Program-made: the position numbers and the translations under genes
Part shown: piece after piece, positions 1 through 6,192 of the stretch
How positions within the stretch are numbered: the first letter of the stretch is position 1
How the letters are laid out: every line of letters begins with the position of its first letter
Origin: Deltaproteobacteria bacterium
GTDB taxonomy: Bacteria > Myxococcota > Myxococcia > Myxococcales > 40CM-4-68-19
DNA length: 7,999 nt
Reading direction: 5' to 3'
Assembly (NCBI GenBank): GCA_018266095.1
Contig: JAFEBC010000158.1
Span: 1 to 7,999 of the forward strand
The notes under the pieces: generated by a model
Databases searched by the model: none
Seen by the model: the letters and a program-made list of their open reading frames with translations, nothing else
What the model was told of the DNA's origin: nothing

Positions 1-1301
1 ACGTACAGCGGCCGGATGGCGATCACGGTCTCCACGAACGACGGGTACAAGAGCGAGCCGTCGGGCGTGAGCGCGCGCCACATCAGGCCCTGCGTGATGC
101 CGGCCACCCAGAGCGCGACCACGTAGAGGATGATGCCAGCCGTGCCGAGCCAGAAGTGCAGGTCGGCCGCGCGCTTGCTGTGCAATTGCGTGCCGTAGAG
201 GCGCGGGACCATCCAGTAGAACGTGCCGGCGGCCATGAAGCCGTTCCACCCGAGCGCGCCCGAGTGCGCGTGCCCGACGATCCAATCCGTGTAGTGCGCG
301 AGGCCGTTGACGCTCTTGATCGAGAGCAGCGGGCCCTCGAACGTGGACATGCCGTAGAACGTGAGCGCGGCGACGAAGAACTTGATCACCGGATCCGTGC
401 GCAGCTTGTCCCAGGCGCCGCGCAACGTGAGGAGGCCGTTGATGAGGCCGCCCCAGGAGGGCGCCCACAGCGCGATCGAGAACACCATGCCGAGCGACTG
501 CGCCCACTCCGGCAGCGCCGTGTAGAGCAGGTGATGCGGGCCCGCCCAGATGTACATGAACACCAGGGCCCAGAAGTGCACGATGGAGAGCCGGTACGAG
601 TACACCGGGCGCTCCGCCGCCTTCGGCATGAAGTAGTACATGATGCCGAGGATGGGCGTGGTCAGGAAGAAGGCGACCGCGTTGTGCCCGTACCACCACT
701 GCACGAGCGCGTCCTGCACGCCGGCGTAGATGCTGTAGCTCTTGGTGAGCGAGACCGGCAGCTCGAACGAGTTGACGATGTGCAGCACCGCGATGGTGAT
801 GATGGTGGCGATGTAGAACCAGAGCGCGACGTAGAGGTTGCGCTCCTTGCGCTTGGCGAGCGTCCAGAAGAAGTTGACCGCGAAGACCACCCAGACCACG
901 GCGATGGCGAGATCGATGGGCCACTCGAGCTCGGCGTACTCCTTGGACGTGGTGATGCCGAGCGGCAGCGTGACGGCGGCGGCGACGATGATGAGCTGCC
1001 AGCCCCAGAAGTGGACGCGGCTCAGGAGGTCCGAGCCCATGCGCGCCTTGCAGAGCCGCTGCGTCGAGTAATAGACGCCGGCGAACATGGCGTTGCCCAC
1101 GAAGGCGAAGATGACTGCGTTCGTGTGCAGCGGGCGGATGCGGGAGAAGACGAGGTACGGCACGCCCAGGTTGGCCTGCCACCACACGAGCTGCGTGGCG
1201 GCGAGCGCGCCCACCAGCATGCCCACGATGCCGAAGATCACGGCCGCGGCGATGAAGAGGCGGACGATGCCGTCGTCGAATTCGATGCGTCGCTGTTCCA
1301 C
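1..1301 (-). CDS. ccoN: cbb3-type cytochrome c oxidase catalytic subunit CcoN (C-terminus outside window)
   Basis: Haem-copper oxidase catalytic subunit that reduces O2 to water in the inner membrane. The first 433 codons are present and the 3' end lies beyond the left edge. Seen: low-spin haem ligand His59 in an RPLHTN motif; CuB ligands His206 (YGHN) and His256-His257 (GPHH); Tyr250 six residues before His256, the position of the cross-linked helix-VII Tyr of cbb3 enzymes; Glu322; and His344/His346 in GHAHSG for haem b3 and low-spin haem b. These sit one residue below the positions I recall for Pseudomonas stutzeri CcoN, so the active site looks complete. The start is a GTG at 1301-1299, immediately after the ccoS stop (TAAGTG); no nearby in-frame ATG keeps the usual N-terminus. 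No strong Shine-Dalgarno is visible, so translation is probably coupled to ccoS. A CcoN-CcoO fusion, as in some bacteria, cannot be excluded. ccoO and ccoP are expected to the left. Confidence 0.96.
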   Translation of the reverse strand, partial: MEQRRIEFDDGIVRLFIAAAVIFGIVGMLVGALAATQLVWWQANLGVPYLVFSRIRPLHTNAVIFAFVGNAMFAGVYYSTQRLCKARMGSDLLSRVHFWGWQLIIVAAAVTLPLGITTSKEYAELEWPIDLAIAVVWVVFAVNFFWTLAKRKERNLYVALWFYIATIITIAVLHIVNSFELPVSLTKSYSIYAGVQDALVQWWYGHNAVAFFLTTPILGIMYYFMPKAAERPVYSYRLSIVHFWALVFMYIWAGPHHLLYTALPEWAQSLGMVFSIALWAPSWGGLINGLLTLRGAWDKLRTDPVIKFFVAALTFYGMSTFEGPLLSIKSVNGLAHYTDWIVGHAHSGALGWNGFMAAGTFYWMVPRLYGTQLHSKRAADLHFWLGTAGIILYVVALWVAGITQGLMWRALTPDGSLLYPSFVETVIAIRPLY

Positions 1302-1502
1302 TTAGGGACTCTCGGGCGGGATGGCTTGCGCAGCGTTTGCGGGGGGCACGCAGGACTTGCGCGCGTCGTCGTCGTCGAGCGGGAGGAGCGAGAGGCGGTC
1401 GGCGTGCTCGTGGTCGGCGAGGCGGACGCTGTACACGAGGGCGGCCACCGAGCCTGCGACCAGCATCAAGCTGACGAAGACCTGGAGCGTGAGCACGTTC
1501 AT
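1302..1502 (-). CDS. ccoS: cbb3-type oxidase assembly protein CcoS
   Basis: A small membrane protein of 66 residues, needed in studied bacteria for cofactor insertion into cbb3 oxidase. Seen: one N-terminal membrane helix (about residues 5-27), then a short acidic segment with DHEHADRLSLL and four consecutive Asp (about 43-46), and a Pro/Ala-rich tail. A single helix followed by an acidic patch fits the CcoS family, whose members are usually about 50-70 residues. The ATG at 1502-1500 overlaps the ccoI stop as ATGA. AAGGGG about 7 nt upstream on the minus strand is a good ribosome binding site. The TAA stop abuts the ccoN GTG. The position between ccoI and ccoN supports the call more strongly than sequence alone, since the family is short and variable. 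Confidence 0.9.
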   Translation of the reverse strand: MNVLTLQVFVSLMLVAGSVAALVYSVRLADHEHADRLSLLPLDDDDARKSCVPPANAAQAIPPESP

Positions 1503-3922
1503 GCATGGGCCCCTTGCAGGTCCCGGGCCGGAAGCGAAGGGGAGCCGCGGGACCCGCCGACTGCGTGCGCCACCCACAGCAGGATGGAGATGGAGCTCGT
1601 GGGCATGGCGATGGCGGCGGCGAGCGGCGTCATCAGGCCGGCGAGGGAGATGGTGAGCGCGACCGCGTTGTAGGCGAAGGCGAGGGCCAGCACCTGGCGG
1701 GTCACGCGGCGGTGCTCGCGGGCGGCGGCGAAGAGCGCGGGCAGGCCGCTCGTGTCCTCGCCCAGGAGGATGAAGTCGGACTTGGCGGGCAGCACCGGGC
1801 GGTCGAGGGCGGGCGTGCCGGTGCAGAGGGCCTCGTCGAAGGCCAGGCTGTCGTTGACGCCGTCGCCCACGAAGAGCACGCCGCCGTCCGCGGAGAGCCT
1901 GCGCACAGCGGCGGCCTTGTCTGCGGGCGTCTGCTCGGCCAGGACGCGGGTGGACGGCACCTCGAGCTGCGCGGCGAAGGCGCGCACGCGCTCCTTGGAG
2001 TCGCCCGAGGCGAGCCACACCGAGAGGCCCCGAGCGCTGAGCTCACGCAGGCTGCGCACCGCGCCAGGACGGGCCGCTTCGCGGGTCTCCAAGCGCGAGA
2101 GCACGACGCCATCCCGCGAGAACACCGTGGTGCGCTCCTCGTGCAGGCCGTGCACCTGCGGCGCCGCGAACGAGGGCAGGCCCAGGCGATAGCGGTGCTC
2201 GCCGCGCTGGTACGAGAGGCCGCTGCCCGGCACCTCGTGCACCACCGCCTCTGCCGGCGAGCGCGCGCCCAGCCGCTCCAGCGCGGGCGCGAGGCAGCGG
2301 CTCACCGGGTGCGTGCTGCGCACCACCATGGTGTAGGCGGCGTCGCGCTCCTCGGGAGAGAGCGCGGACAGCACGCCGGGCTCCAAGAGCTCGCGCCGCG
2401 AGAGCGTCAGCGTGCCCGTCTTGTCGAACACGGCCGTGCGCACGCGCAGGAGCCGCGACAAGAGCTCCCCGCTGCGCACGAGCACGCCCTGCCTGCGCAG
2501 CCCCGCCAGCGCGAGCTCCTGCGCCAACGGCAGCGCGAGCCCGATCGCGCACGGACACGTCACCACCAGCACCGCCGCGGCCACGTCGATGGCCCGCGTC
2601 AGCCCCGCGTGCAGCCACAAGAGGCCGCCCAGGGACGCCAGCGCCAGCACCGCCAGCACATACCCGCGCGCGAGCCGCTCGAAGAACGCGCCCGCGCCTC
2701 CACGCTGCGCGTTGGCGGTGAGCAGCGACGGCAGGATCGACTCCGCGAAGGGCTGCCGCGCCACCACCCACGCGGCCGTGCGCGCCGCATTGAAGGCACC
2801 AGCGGGCACCTCGGCGCCCTTCGCCAGCTCGCGCGCGTAGGGCTCGCCGGTGATCCAATCGAGCGAGAAGCTCCCCTGCTCGCTCTCCAGCACGCCGTCG
2901 ACGGGCGCGAGCTCACCGGGCGCGAGCAGCAGGTGATCGCCCTGGCTCACGCGCGGCGCCGGCACCACCGCGATCACGCCGCTCGGCTCGCGCCGCCGCA
3001 CGAGCAGCCCGTCGGCGCCGCCGTCCTCGAGCAGGAACTGCCGGTTGCGATCGAGCACGCGCCGCTGCAGCCAGCGGCCCACCAGCATCAGCGTGACGAA
3101 GGTGCAGAGCGTGTCGAGGTAGGCGTGGTTCCCGCGCCCCGCGGTGGTCTGCTGCACCGACACGCCGAACACGAGCAGGATGCCGAGCGCGATGGGCAGG
3201 TCCAGGTGGGCCACCCCGCGCCGCAGCCCCAGCGCCGCCCCCTTGAAGAACGGCCAGCCGCCCACGAGCACCACGCCCGTCGCCAGCGCCAGCGAGAGCC
3301 GCGAGAACAATTGGAAGGTGTCCGCGTCCTGCGGCGAGAGGCCGAAGTAGAACGAGATGGAGAACAGCATCACGTTCATGGTGGCCGCCACGCACACGCC
3401 CAGGCGCACCACCAGATCGCGCGAGGGCACGGCGCGCCCCTTGCGGCTGGGCCCGAGCTGGTAGCCGAAGCGCTCGACCTCGGACACGAACGCGCGCACG
3501 TCACAGGCGCCGCGCTGGTACGTGAGCCGGGCCTTGCCCACCGCCGGGTTCACCGTGATCGACGCGCCGCCCGGGCGACGCTTGAACAGCTCGCTGATGA
3601 GCCACACGCAGGCCGCGCACTGCAGGCCCTGCACGTCCACCTCGAGCGAACACAGCGCGCCCGGCCGCCGCTCCGCCTCGCCCAGCGCCACCTCGAGCCA
3701 GGCGTCACCGTGGCTGCGCGGCGTCTCTCCCACGGGCAGCACCTGGCCGCGGGCGAGGTCGTAGAAGCGGGTGAGCGAACCGTCGACCAGGAGGCCGTGG
3801 ACGGTCTCGCAGCCTGCGCAGCAGAACCGCGCGTCCGCGGACTCGGGCGGGATCGGGCTCTGGCAATGAAGGCAGGACCGTTGGTCTGGGGTGCGCACAC
3901 GAGCCAGTGTTGCACCCGGCAT
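1499..3922 (-). CDS. ccoI: cbb3 oxidase-associated copper-translocating P1B-type ATPase CcoI
   Basis: Exports Cu+ across the inner membrane to supply the CuB site of cbb3 oxidase. With the ATG at 3922-3920 the protein has 807 residues, normal for CcoI. Domains in order: an N-terminal Cys cluster (Cys17, Cys20, Cys34, Cys35, Cys38) typical of the metal-binding domain found on CcoI-type pumps; a heavy-metal-associated domain with CAAC at 102-105; membrane helices from about 168; an actuator-domain TGEP at 358-361; the transmembrane CPC at 456-458; phosphorylation motif DKTGT with Asp500; the P1B nucleotide-domain His-Pro at 538-539; hinge GDGVND at 686-691; and two final helices with an SS pair near 776. 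All catalytic motifs are intact. The start is uncertain: GTG at 3898-3896 would shorten it by 8 residues and remove overlap with the divergent gene. An ATG at 4096 is open but adds sequence antisense to that gene and unlike the family. The stop overlaps the ccoS start. Confidence 0.95.
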   Translation of the reverse strand: MPGATLARVRTPDQRSCLHCQSPIPPESADARFCCAGCETVHGLLVDGSLTRFYDLARGQVLPVGETPRSHGDAWLEVALGEAERRPGALCSLEVDVQGLQCAACVWLISELFKRRPGGASITVNPAVGKARLTYQRGACDVRAFVSEVERFGYQLGPSRKGRAVPSRDLVVRLGVCVAATMNVMLFSISFYFGLSPQDADTFQLFSRLSLALATGVVLVGGWPFFKGAALGLRRGVAHLDLPIALGILLVFGVSVQQTTAGRGNHAYLDTLCTFVTLMLVGRWLQRRVLDRNRQFLLEDGGADGLLVRRREPSGVIAVVPAPRVSQGDHLLLAPGELAPVDGVLESEQGSFSLDWITGEPYARELAKGAEVPAGAFNAARTAAWVVARQPFAESILPSLLTANAQRGGAGAFFERLARGYVLAVLALASLGGLLWLHAGLTRAIDVAAAVLVVTCPCAIGLALPLAQELALAGLRRQGVLVRSGELLSRLLRVRTAVFDKTGTLTLSRRELLEPGVLSALSPEERDAAYTMVVRSTHPVSRCLAPALERLGARSPAEAVVHEVPGSGLSYQRGEHRYRLGLPSFAAPQVHGLHEERTTVFSRDGVVLSRLETREAARPGAVRSLRELSARGLSVWLASGDSKERVRAFAAQLEVPSTRVLAEQTPADKAAAVRRLSADGGVLFVGDGVNDSLAFDEALCTGTPALDRPVLPAKSDFILLGEDTSGLPALFAAAREHRRVTRQVLALAFAYNAVALTISLAGLMTPLAAAIAMPTSSISILLWVAHAVGGSRGSPSLPARDLQGAHA

Positions 3923-3926
3923 GCCG
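3917..3926. promoter_or_regulatory. 10-bp palindrome at the divergent ccoI/safE start codons
   Basis: The perfect palindrome CGGCATGCCG contains the ATG of the rightward gene (3921-3923) and the ATG of leftward ccoI (3922-3920). If the alternative GTG starts are the real ones (3898 leftward, 3945 rightward), it would lie inside a 46-bp intergenic region and could be an operator. A 10-bp GC-rich palindrome may also be chance. I see no FNR/ANR-type TTGAT-N4-ATCAA site and no convincing -35/-10 pair nearby. Confidence 0.25.
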
Positions 3927-4625
3927 ATTGCTGTTCGGGGTCGCGTGACCGACCTGTTCCAGCTCGGAGAGCTCGACACGTGGCCCGCGGCCGTGGGCGC
4001 GCTCGTGGTCGGCCTCACGGGCAGCCTGCACTGCTTCCTCATGTGCGGGCCGCTCGCGTGCGCGGCGGGCGGAGCGGCACCGCGCGCGCGGACCATCGGC
4101 GCGTATCACCTCGCGCGCATCCTCTCGTACACGCTCACCGGCGCGCTGCTGGGCGGGCTGGGCGAGGGCGCGGGCGGGCTCTTGTCGGTGCACCTCGCGC
4201 CGGTGGCGCCGTGGCTGTTGGCGCTCGCGCTGCTCGCGGGCGCGTTCGAGCTCGGCAAGCGGCTCCCGCCCATCCCTGGGCTTGCGCAAATCGTGCGCCG
4301 CGCGGGCTTGTCGGCGCAGAAGTTGCCGGACTCCGCGCGCGCGTTCGTGCTCGGCGGGCTGACGCCGCTGTTGCCGTGCGGCCTCCTCTATGGACTGTTC
4401 GCCGCGGCCGCCGCCACCGGCTCGCCCGCGACCGGCGCGTTGCTCCTGGGCGCCTTCGCCCTCGGCGCGATCCCCGCGCTGCTCGCGGCCCAGCTCCACT
4501 TGCGTCATCTCCTGCTGCGGCCCGGCCGGCTCGCCCAGGTGCTCCGCCGCGCCGTCCCTGCGCTGGCCGCGGCCGTCGTCGTCTATCGCGCCCTCGCCGT
4601 CCACGGAGCGCACGCGTGCCACTGA
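3921..4625 (+). CDS. SafE/UreH_2-family membrane protein (sulfite exporter TauE/SafE type, cbb3-associated)
   Basis: A polytopic inner-membrane protein of 234 residues from the ATG at 3921. Seen: the family signature GSLHCFLMCGP at about 34-44 (His37, Cys38, Met41, Cys42), a second half with LTPLLPCGLLYG at about 147-158 (Cys153), and about six hydrophobic helices arranged as two related halves around a basic linker. This matches the UreH_2 / COG2836 group often named sulfite exporter TauE/SafE and frequently found beside cbb3 oxidase genes. A role in copper or other metal handling for the oxidase is inferred from the His/Cys/Met motifs and the ccoI neighbour; sulfite export is not supported by anything seen here. 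The last seven residues (HGAHACH) are rich in metal-ligand side chains. Alternative starts are GTG 3891 and GTG 3945; the last has GGGG four bases upstream and avoids overlap with ccoI. It may be the first gene of the rightward operon, 80 bp before the cytochrome. Confidence 0.85.
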   Translation: MPIAVRGRVTDLFQLGELDTWPAAVGALVVGLTGSLHCFLMCGPLACAAGGAAPRARTIGAYHLARILSYTLTGALLGGLGEGAGGLLSVHLAPVAPWLLALALLAGAFELGKRLPPIPGLAQIVRRAGLSAQKLPDSARAFVLGGLTPLLPCGLLYGLFAAAAATGSPATGALLLGAFALGAIPALLAAQLHLRHLLLRPGRLAQVLRRAVPALAAAVVVYRALAVHGAHACH

Positions 4626-4636
4626 TCGGCCCGATC
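4624..4636. repeat. Short inverted repeat at the 3' end of the SafE-like gene
   Basis: GATCGG-C-CCGATC is a perfect 6-bp inverted repeat around one base, overlapping the last two bases of the preceding stop codon. It lies in the 80-bp gap before the diheme cytochrome gene. The one-base centre makes a stable hairpin unlikely and no T-run follows, so it is not a good intrinsic terminator. A dimeric regulator site is possible but unproven. Confidence 0.3.
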
Positions 4637-4705
4637 GCGCGCTGGCCTGCCTCTTGCTCTGCCTCGAGGCGCGGCAGCCCGCACAGCCGCTTGGAGCGAT
4701 CGCGC

Positions 4706-5539
4706 ATGCGAAGTCGACGAGCCCGCGCAGCACTCGCCTCGCGCACCCTGGGCGCGCTGTCTGCCGCGCTGCTGCTCGCGGCCCCAGCCTCGCGGGCCGC
4801 CGATCCTGCGCCCGAAGACACCCCTGCCGGACGCCTCTTCGGCGAGCGCTGCACGAGCTGTCACACGCTCGGCGAGGGCGACAAGGTCGGCCCCGATCTG
4901 CTCGGCGTCACCGACCGGCGCGCGCTGCCCTGGATCGGCCAGTTCCTGCGCGGCCCCGGCAAGCTCATCGACTCCGGCGACCCGACCGCGGCGGCGCTGT
5001 TCAAGAAGTTCAACGGCGTGCGCATGCCCGACCAGAACCTCGCCGACGCGGAGATCGCCGCGCTGCTCGAGTTCTTCGCGGCCTGCACGGCCAAGAAGGG
5101 CTGCCACCCGAGCTCCGGCCCCAAGCTCGGCCTCGACGCGACCCCCGAGGAGATCGCGCTCGGCCGCGCCCTCTTCACCGGCGAGGCGCACTTCAGCAAA
5201 GGTGGCCCCGCCTGCATCGAGTGCCACAGCGCGCGCGGCGTCAGCCTCATCACGCGCGGCATGGTGGGCGGCGACCTCACCTTCGCCTGGGCGCGCCTGC
5301 ACGACGGCCCGCTCAACGAGGCCATCGGCGCCGCCGCCCTCGAGCGCGCAGCCTACGGCGCCAACGGGCCCACCGACGCAGAGAAGTTCGCCTTGCGCGG
5401 CTACTTCGCCGACCTGGCCCGCGACGGCTCGCGCCCGCCCTCGCGCGACGACTTCGTGCAGCTCGGCTTCCTCGCCGCCGTGGCCAGCCTGGGCGCGGTG
5501 GGCATGGTGTGGAGCGCGCGCGTGAGGGACCGGTCATGA
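4706..5539 (+). CDS. Membrane-anchored diheme c-type cytochrome (NarC-like)
   Basis: Periplasmic electron carrier of 277 residues tethered to the inner membrane. Seen: an Arg-rich n-region and hydrophobic core (about 1-27) ending near ASRAAD, a likely signal peptide; first haem motif CTSCH at 49-53 with GPDL and a Met107-Pro108 that fits the sixth ligand; second haem motif CIECH at 170-174 after GGPA; a C-terminal hydrophobic helix (about 252-270) followed by a basic ARVRDRS end. The second half (GGPACIECH, then GMVGGDLTFAWARL) resembles the cytochrome domains beside NarI-type cytochrome b in some nitrate reductase operons. It lacks the usual later Met, so the sixth ligand of haem 2 is unclear. 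Cys127 and Cys133 (CX5CH) may form a disulfide. The ATG at 4706 has GGAG nine bases upstream. The frame is open far upstream, but that sequence is antisense to ccoI. The stop overlaps the NarI-like gene as ATGA, which makes that protein the likely redox partner. Confidence 0.92.
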   Translation: MRSRRARAALASRTLGALSAALLLAAPASRAADPAPEDTPAGRLFGERCTSCHTLGEGDKVGPDLLGVTDRRALPWIGQFLRGPGKLIDSGDPTAAALFKKFNGVRMPDQNLADAEIAALLEFFAACTAKKGCHPSSGPKLGLDATPEEIALGRALFTGEAHFSKGGPACIECHSARGVSLITRGMVGGDLTFAWARLHDGPLNEAIGAAALERAAYGANGPTDAEKFALRGYFADLARDGSRPPSRDDFVQLGFLAAVASLGAVGMVWSARVRDRS

Positions 5540-6192
5540 CGCTCACGGATGTGCTGCTCTTCGTGCTCCTGCCGTACATCGCCGTGGGCCAACTCTTGCC
5601 CGCGCTCCTGTGGCGCGCGCGCCGGGAAGGTGCGCTCGCCGAGCCGGCCGAGGGTGCGCCGCTGTCGAGTGAGCGCAAGGCCTTCGCGAGCTCGGCCCTG
5701 GCCGCGGGCGCGATCGTGATCGGCCTCCTCCACCTGGTGCCGCTGCTGGCGCCGCCCGTGTTCCGCGCGGCGCTGGCGCGTCCGGCCGGCGTCCTCCTCA
5801 TCGAGCTCATCGGCTTCGCAGGCGGGCTCGTCTTCCTGAGCGGCGCCGTGCTGCTCACCGTGCGCCGCGCGCGCGGTCCGGCCACGCTCGCCACCTCCAT
5901 CGAGCTGGCCGCCTGCGCCGCGCTCGTGTGCGCCGCGCTCGCCGGCGTGGCCTGCGCCCTGAGCGCGCGCTGGGGCTCGGCCTGGTACGCGCGCGCCGTC
6001 GTCCCCTATCTGTACTCGCTCCTGCGGCTGCAGCCCGACACCACCGCGCTGGCGGCGCTCGGCTTCTGGCCGCGCGCGCACCTCGTCTGCGGCTTCGTCG
6101 CGCTGGGCCTCTTGCCGTTCACCACCTTGCCGCGGCAGCTCCGAGCGCCCCTGCGCCTCGCGCGCCCGCCGGCCACCGAGGTCGCGCGATGA
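5536..6192 (+). CDS. NarI-like membrane cytochrome b (nitrate reductase gamma-subunit family), predicted single haem
   Basis: An integral membrane protein of 218 residues with five predicted helices (about 4-26, 50-72, 84-107, 121-142, 178-196), the size and topology of NarI, which oxidises quinol and passes electrons through two b haems. Family landmarks seen: the PYLYSLLRLQPDTT segment (about 157-170), like the NarI stretch before its last helix, and HLVCGF...LPFT in that helix. Haem ligands: His66 and His182 match E. coli NarI His66/His187 (distal, periplasm-side haem). The proximal-haem ligands His56 and His205 are replaced by Ala56 and Arg200, at exactly conserved spacing. I therefore predict one b haem near the periplasm and no haem route to a cytoplasmic subunit; no narG or narH is in the window. 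It overlaps both neighbours by ATGA and has TGAGGGA about 6 nt upstream. It probably works with the diheme cytochrome encoded just before it. A dead or structural role is the alternative. Confidence 0.88.
   Translation: MTLTDVLLFVLLPYIAVGQLLPALLWRARREGALAEPAEGAPLSSERKAFASSALAAGAIVIGLLHLVPLLAPPVFRAALARPAGVLLIELIGFAGGLVFLSGAVLLTVRRARGPATLATSIELAACAALVCAALAGVACALSARWGSAWYARAVVPYLYSLLRLQPDTTALAALGFWPRAHLVCGFVALGLLPFTTLPRQLRAPLRLARPPATEVAR

Noticed and set aside
156..1673. A 505-codon plus-strand open frame antisense to ccoN and ccoS.
   Set aside because: Low-complexity charged composition typical of antisense shadow frames; ccoN and ccoS on the minus strand explain the sequence with correct ligands.
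3899..3960. FNR/ANR-type box expected upstream of a cbb3 assembly operon.
   Set aside because: No TTGAT-N4-ATCAA or close match is visible in the divergent region; TTGCAC near 3910 lacks a credible -10 partner.
4656..4677. Possible terminator around GCCTCGAGGC and CTGCC...GGCAG in the gap before the diheme cytochrome.
   Set aside because: The palindrome has no loop, the longer stem is only 5 bp with a 9-base loop, and no T-run follows.
3705..4733. A 342-codon minus-strand open frame across the ccoI start and the SafE-like gene, which could suggest a longer ccoI or an extra gene.
   Set aside because: The part opposite the SafE-like gene is charged low-complexity sequence, and the membrane signature motifs on the plus strand are clear.
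1505..5539. A plus-strand frame open for about 1,340 codons that runs antisense through ccoI and continues in frame into the diheme cytochrome.
   Set aside because: In very GC-rich DNA, stop codons are rare in the antisense frame. The upstream part is Arg/His/Glu/Ala-rich with no domain, while ccoI on the other strand has every P-type ATPase motif. The cytochrome has its own signal peptide and ribosome binding site at 4706.
4706..6192. Assignment of the cytochrome c and NarI-like genes as parts of a true nitrate reductase (narC, narI).
   Set aside because: No narG, narH or narJ is present, the next genes are Act-like, and the NarI-like protein lacks the proximal-haem ligands needed to pass electrons to NarH.
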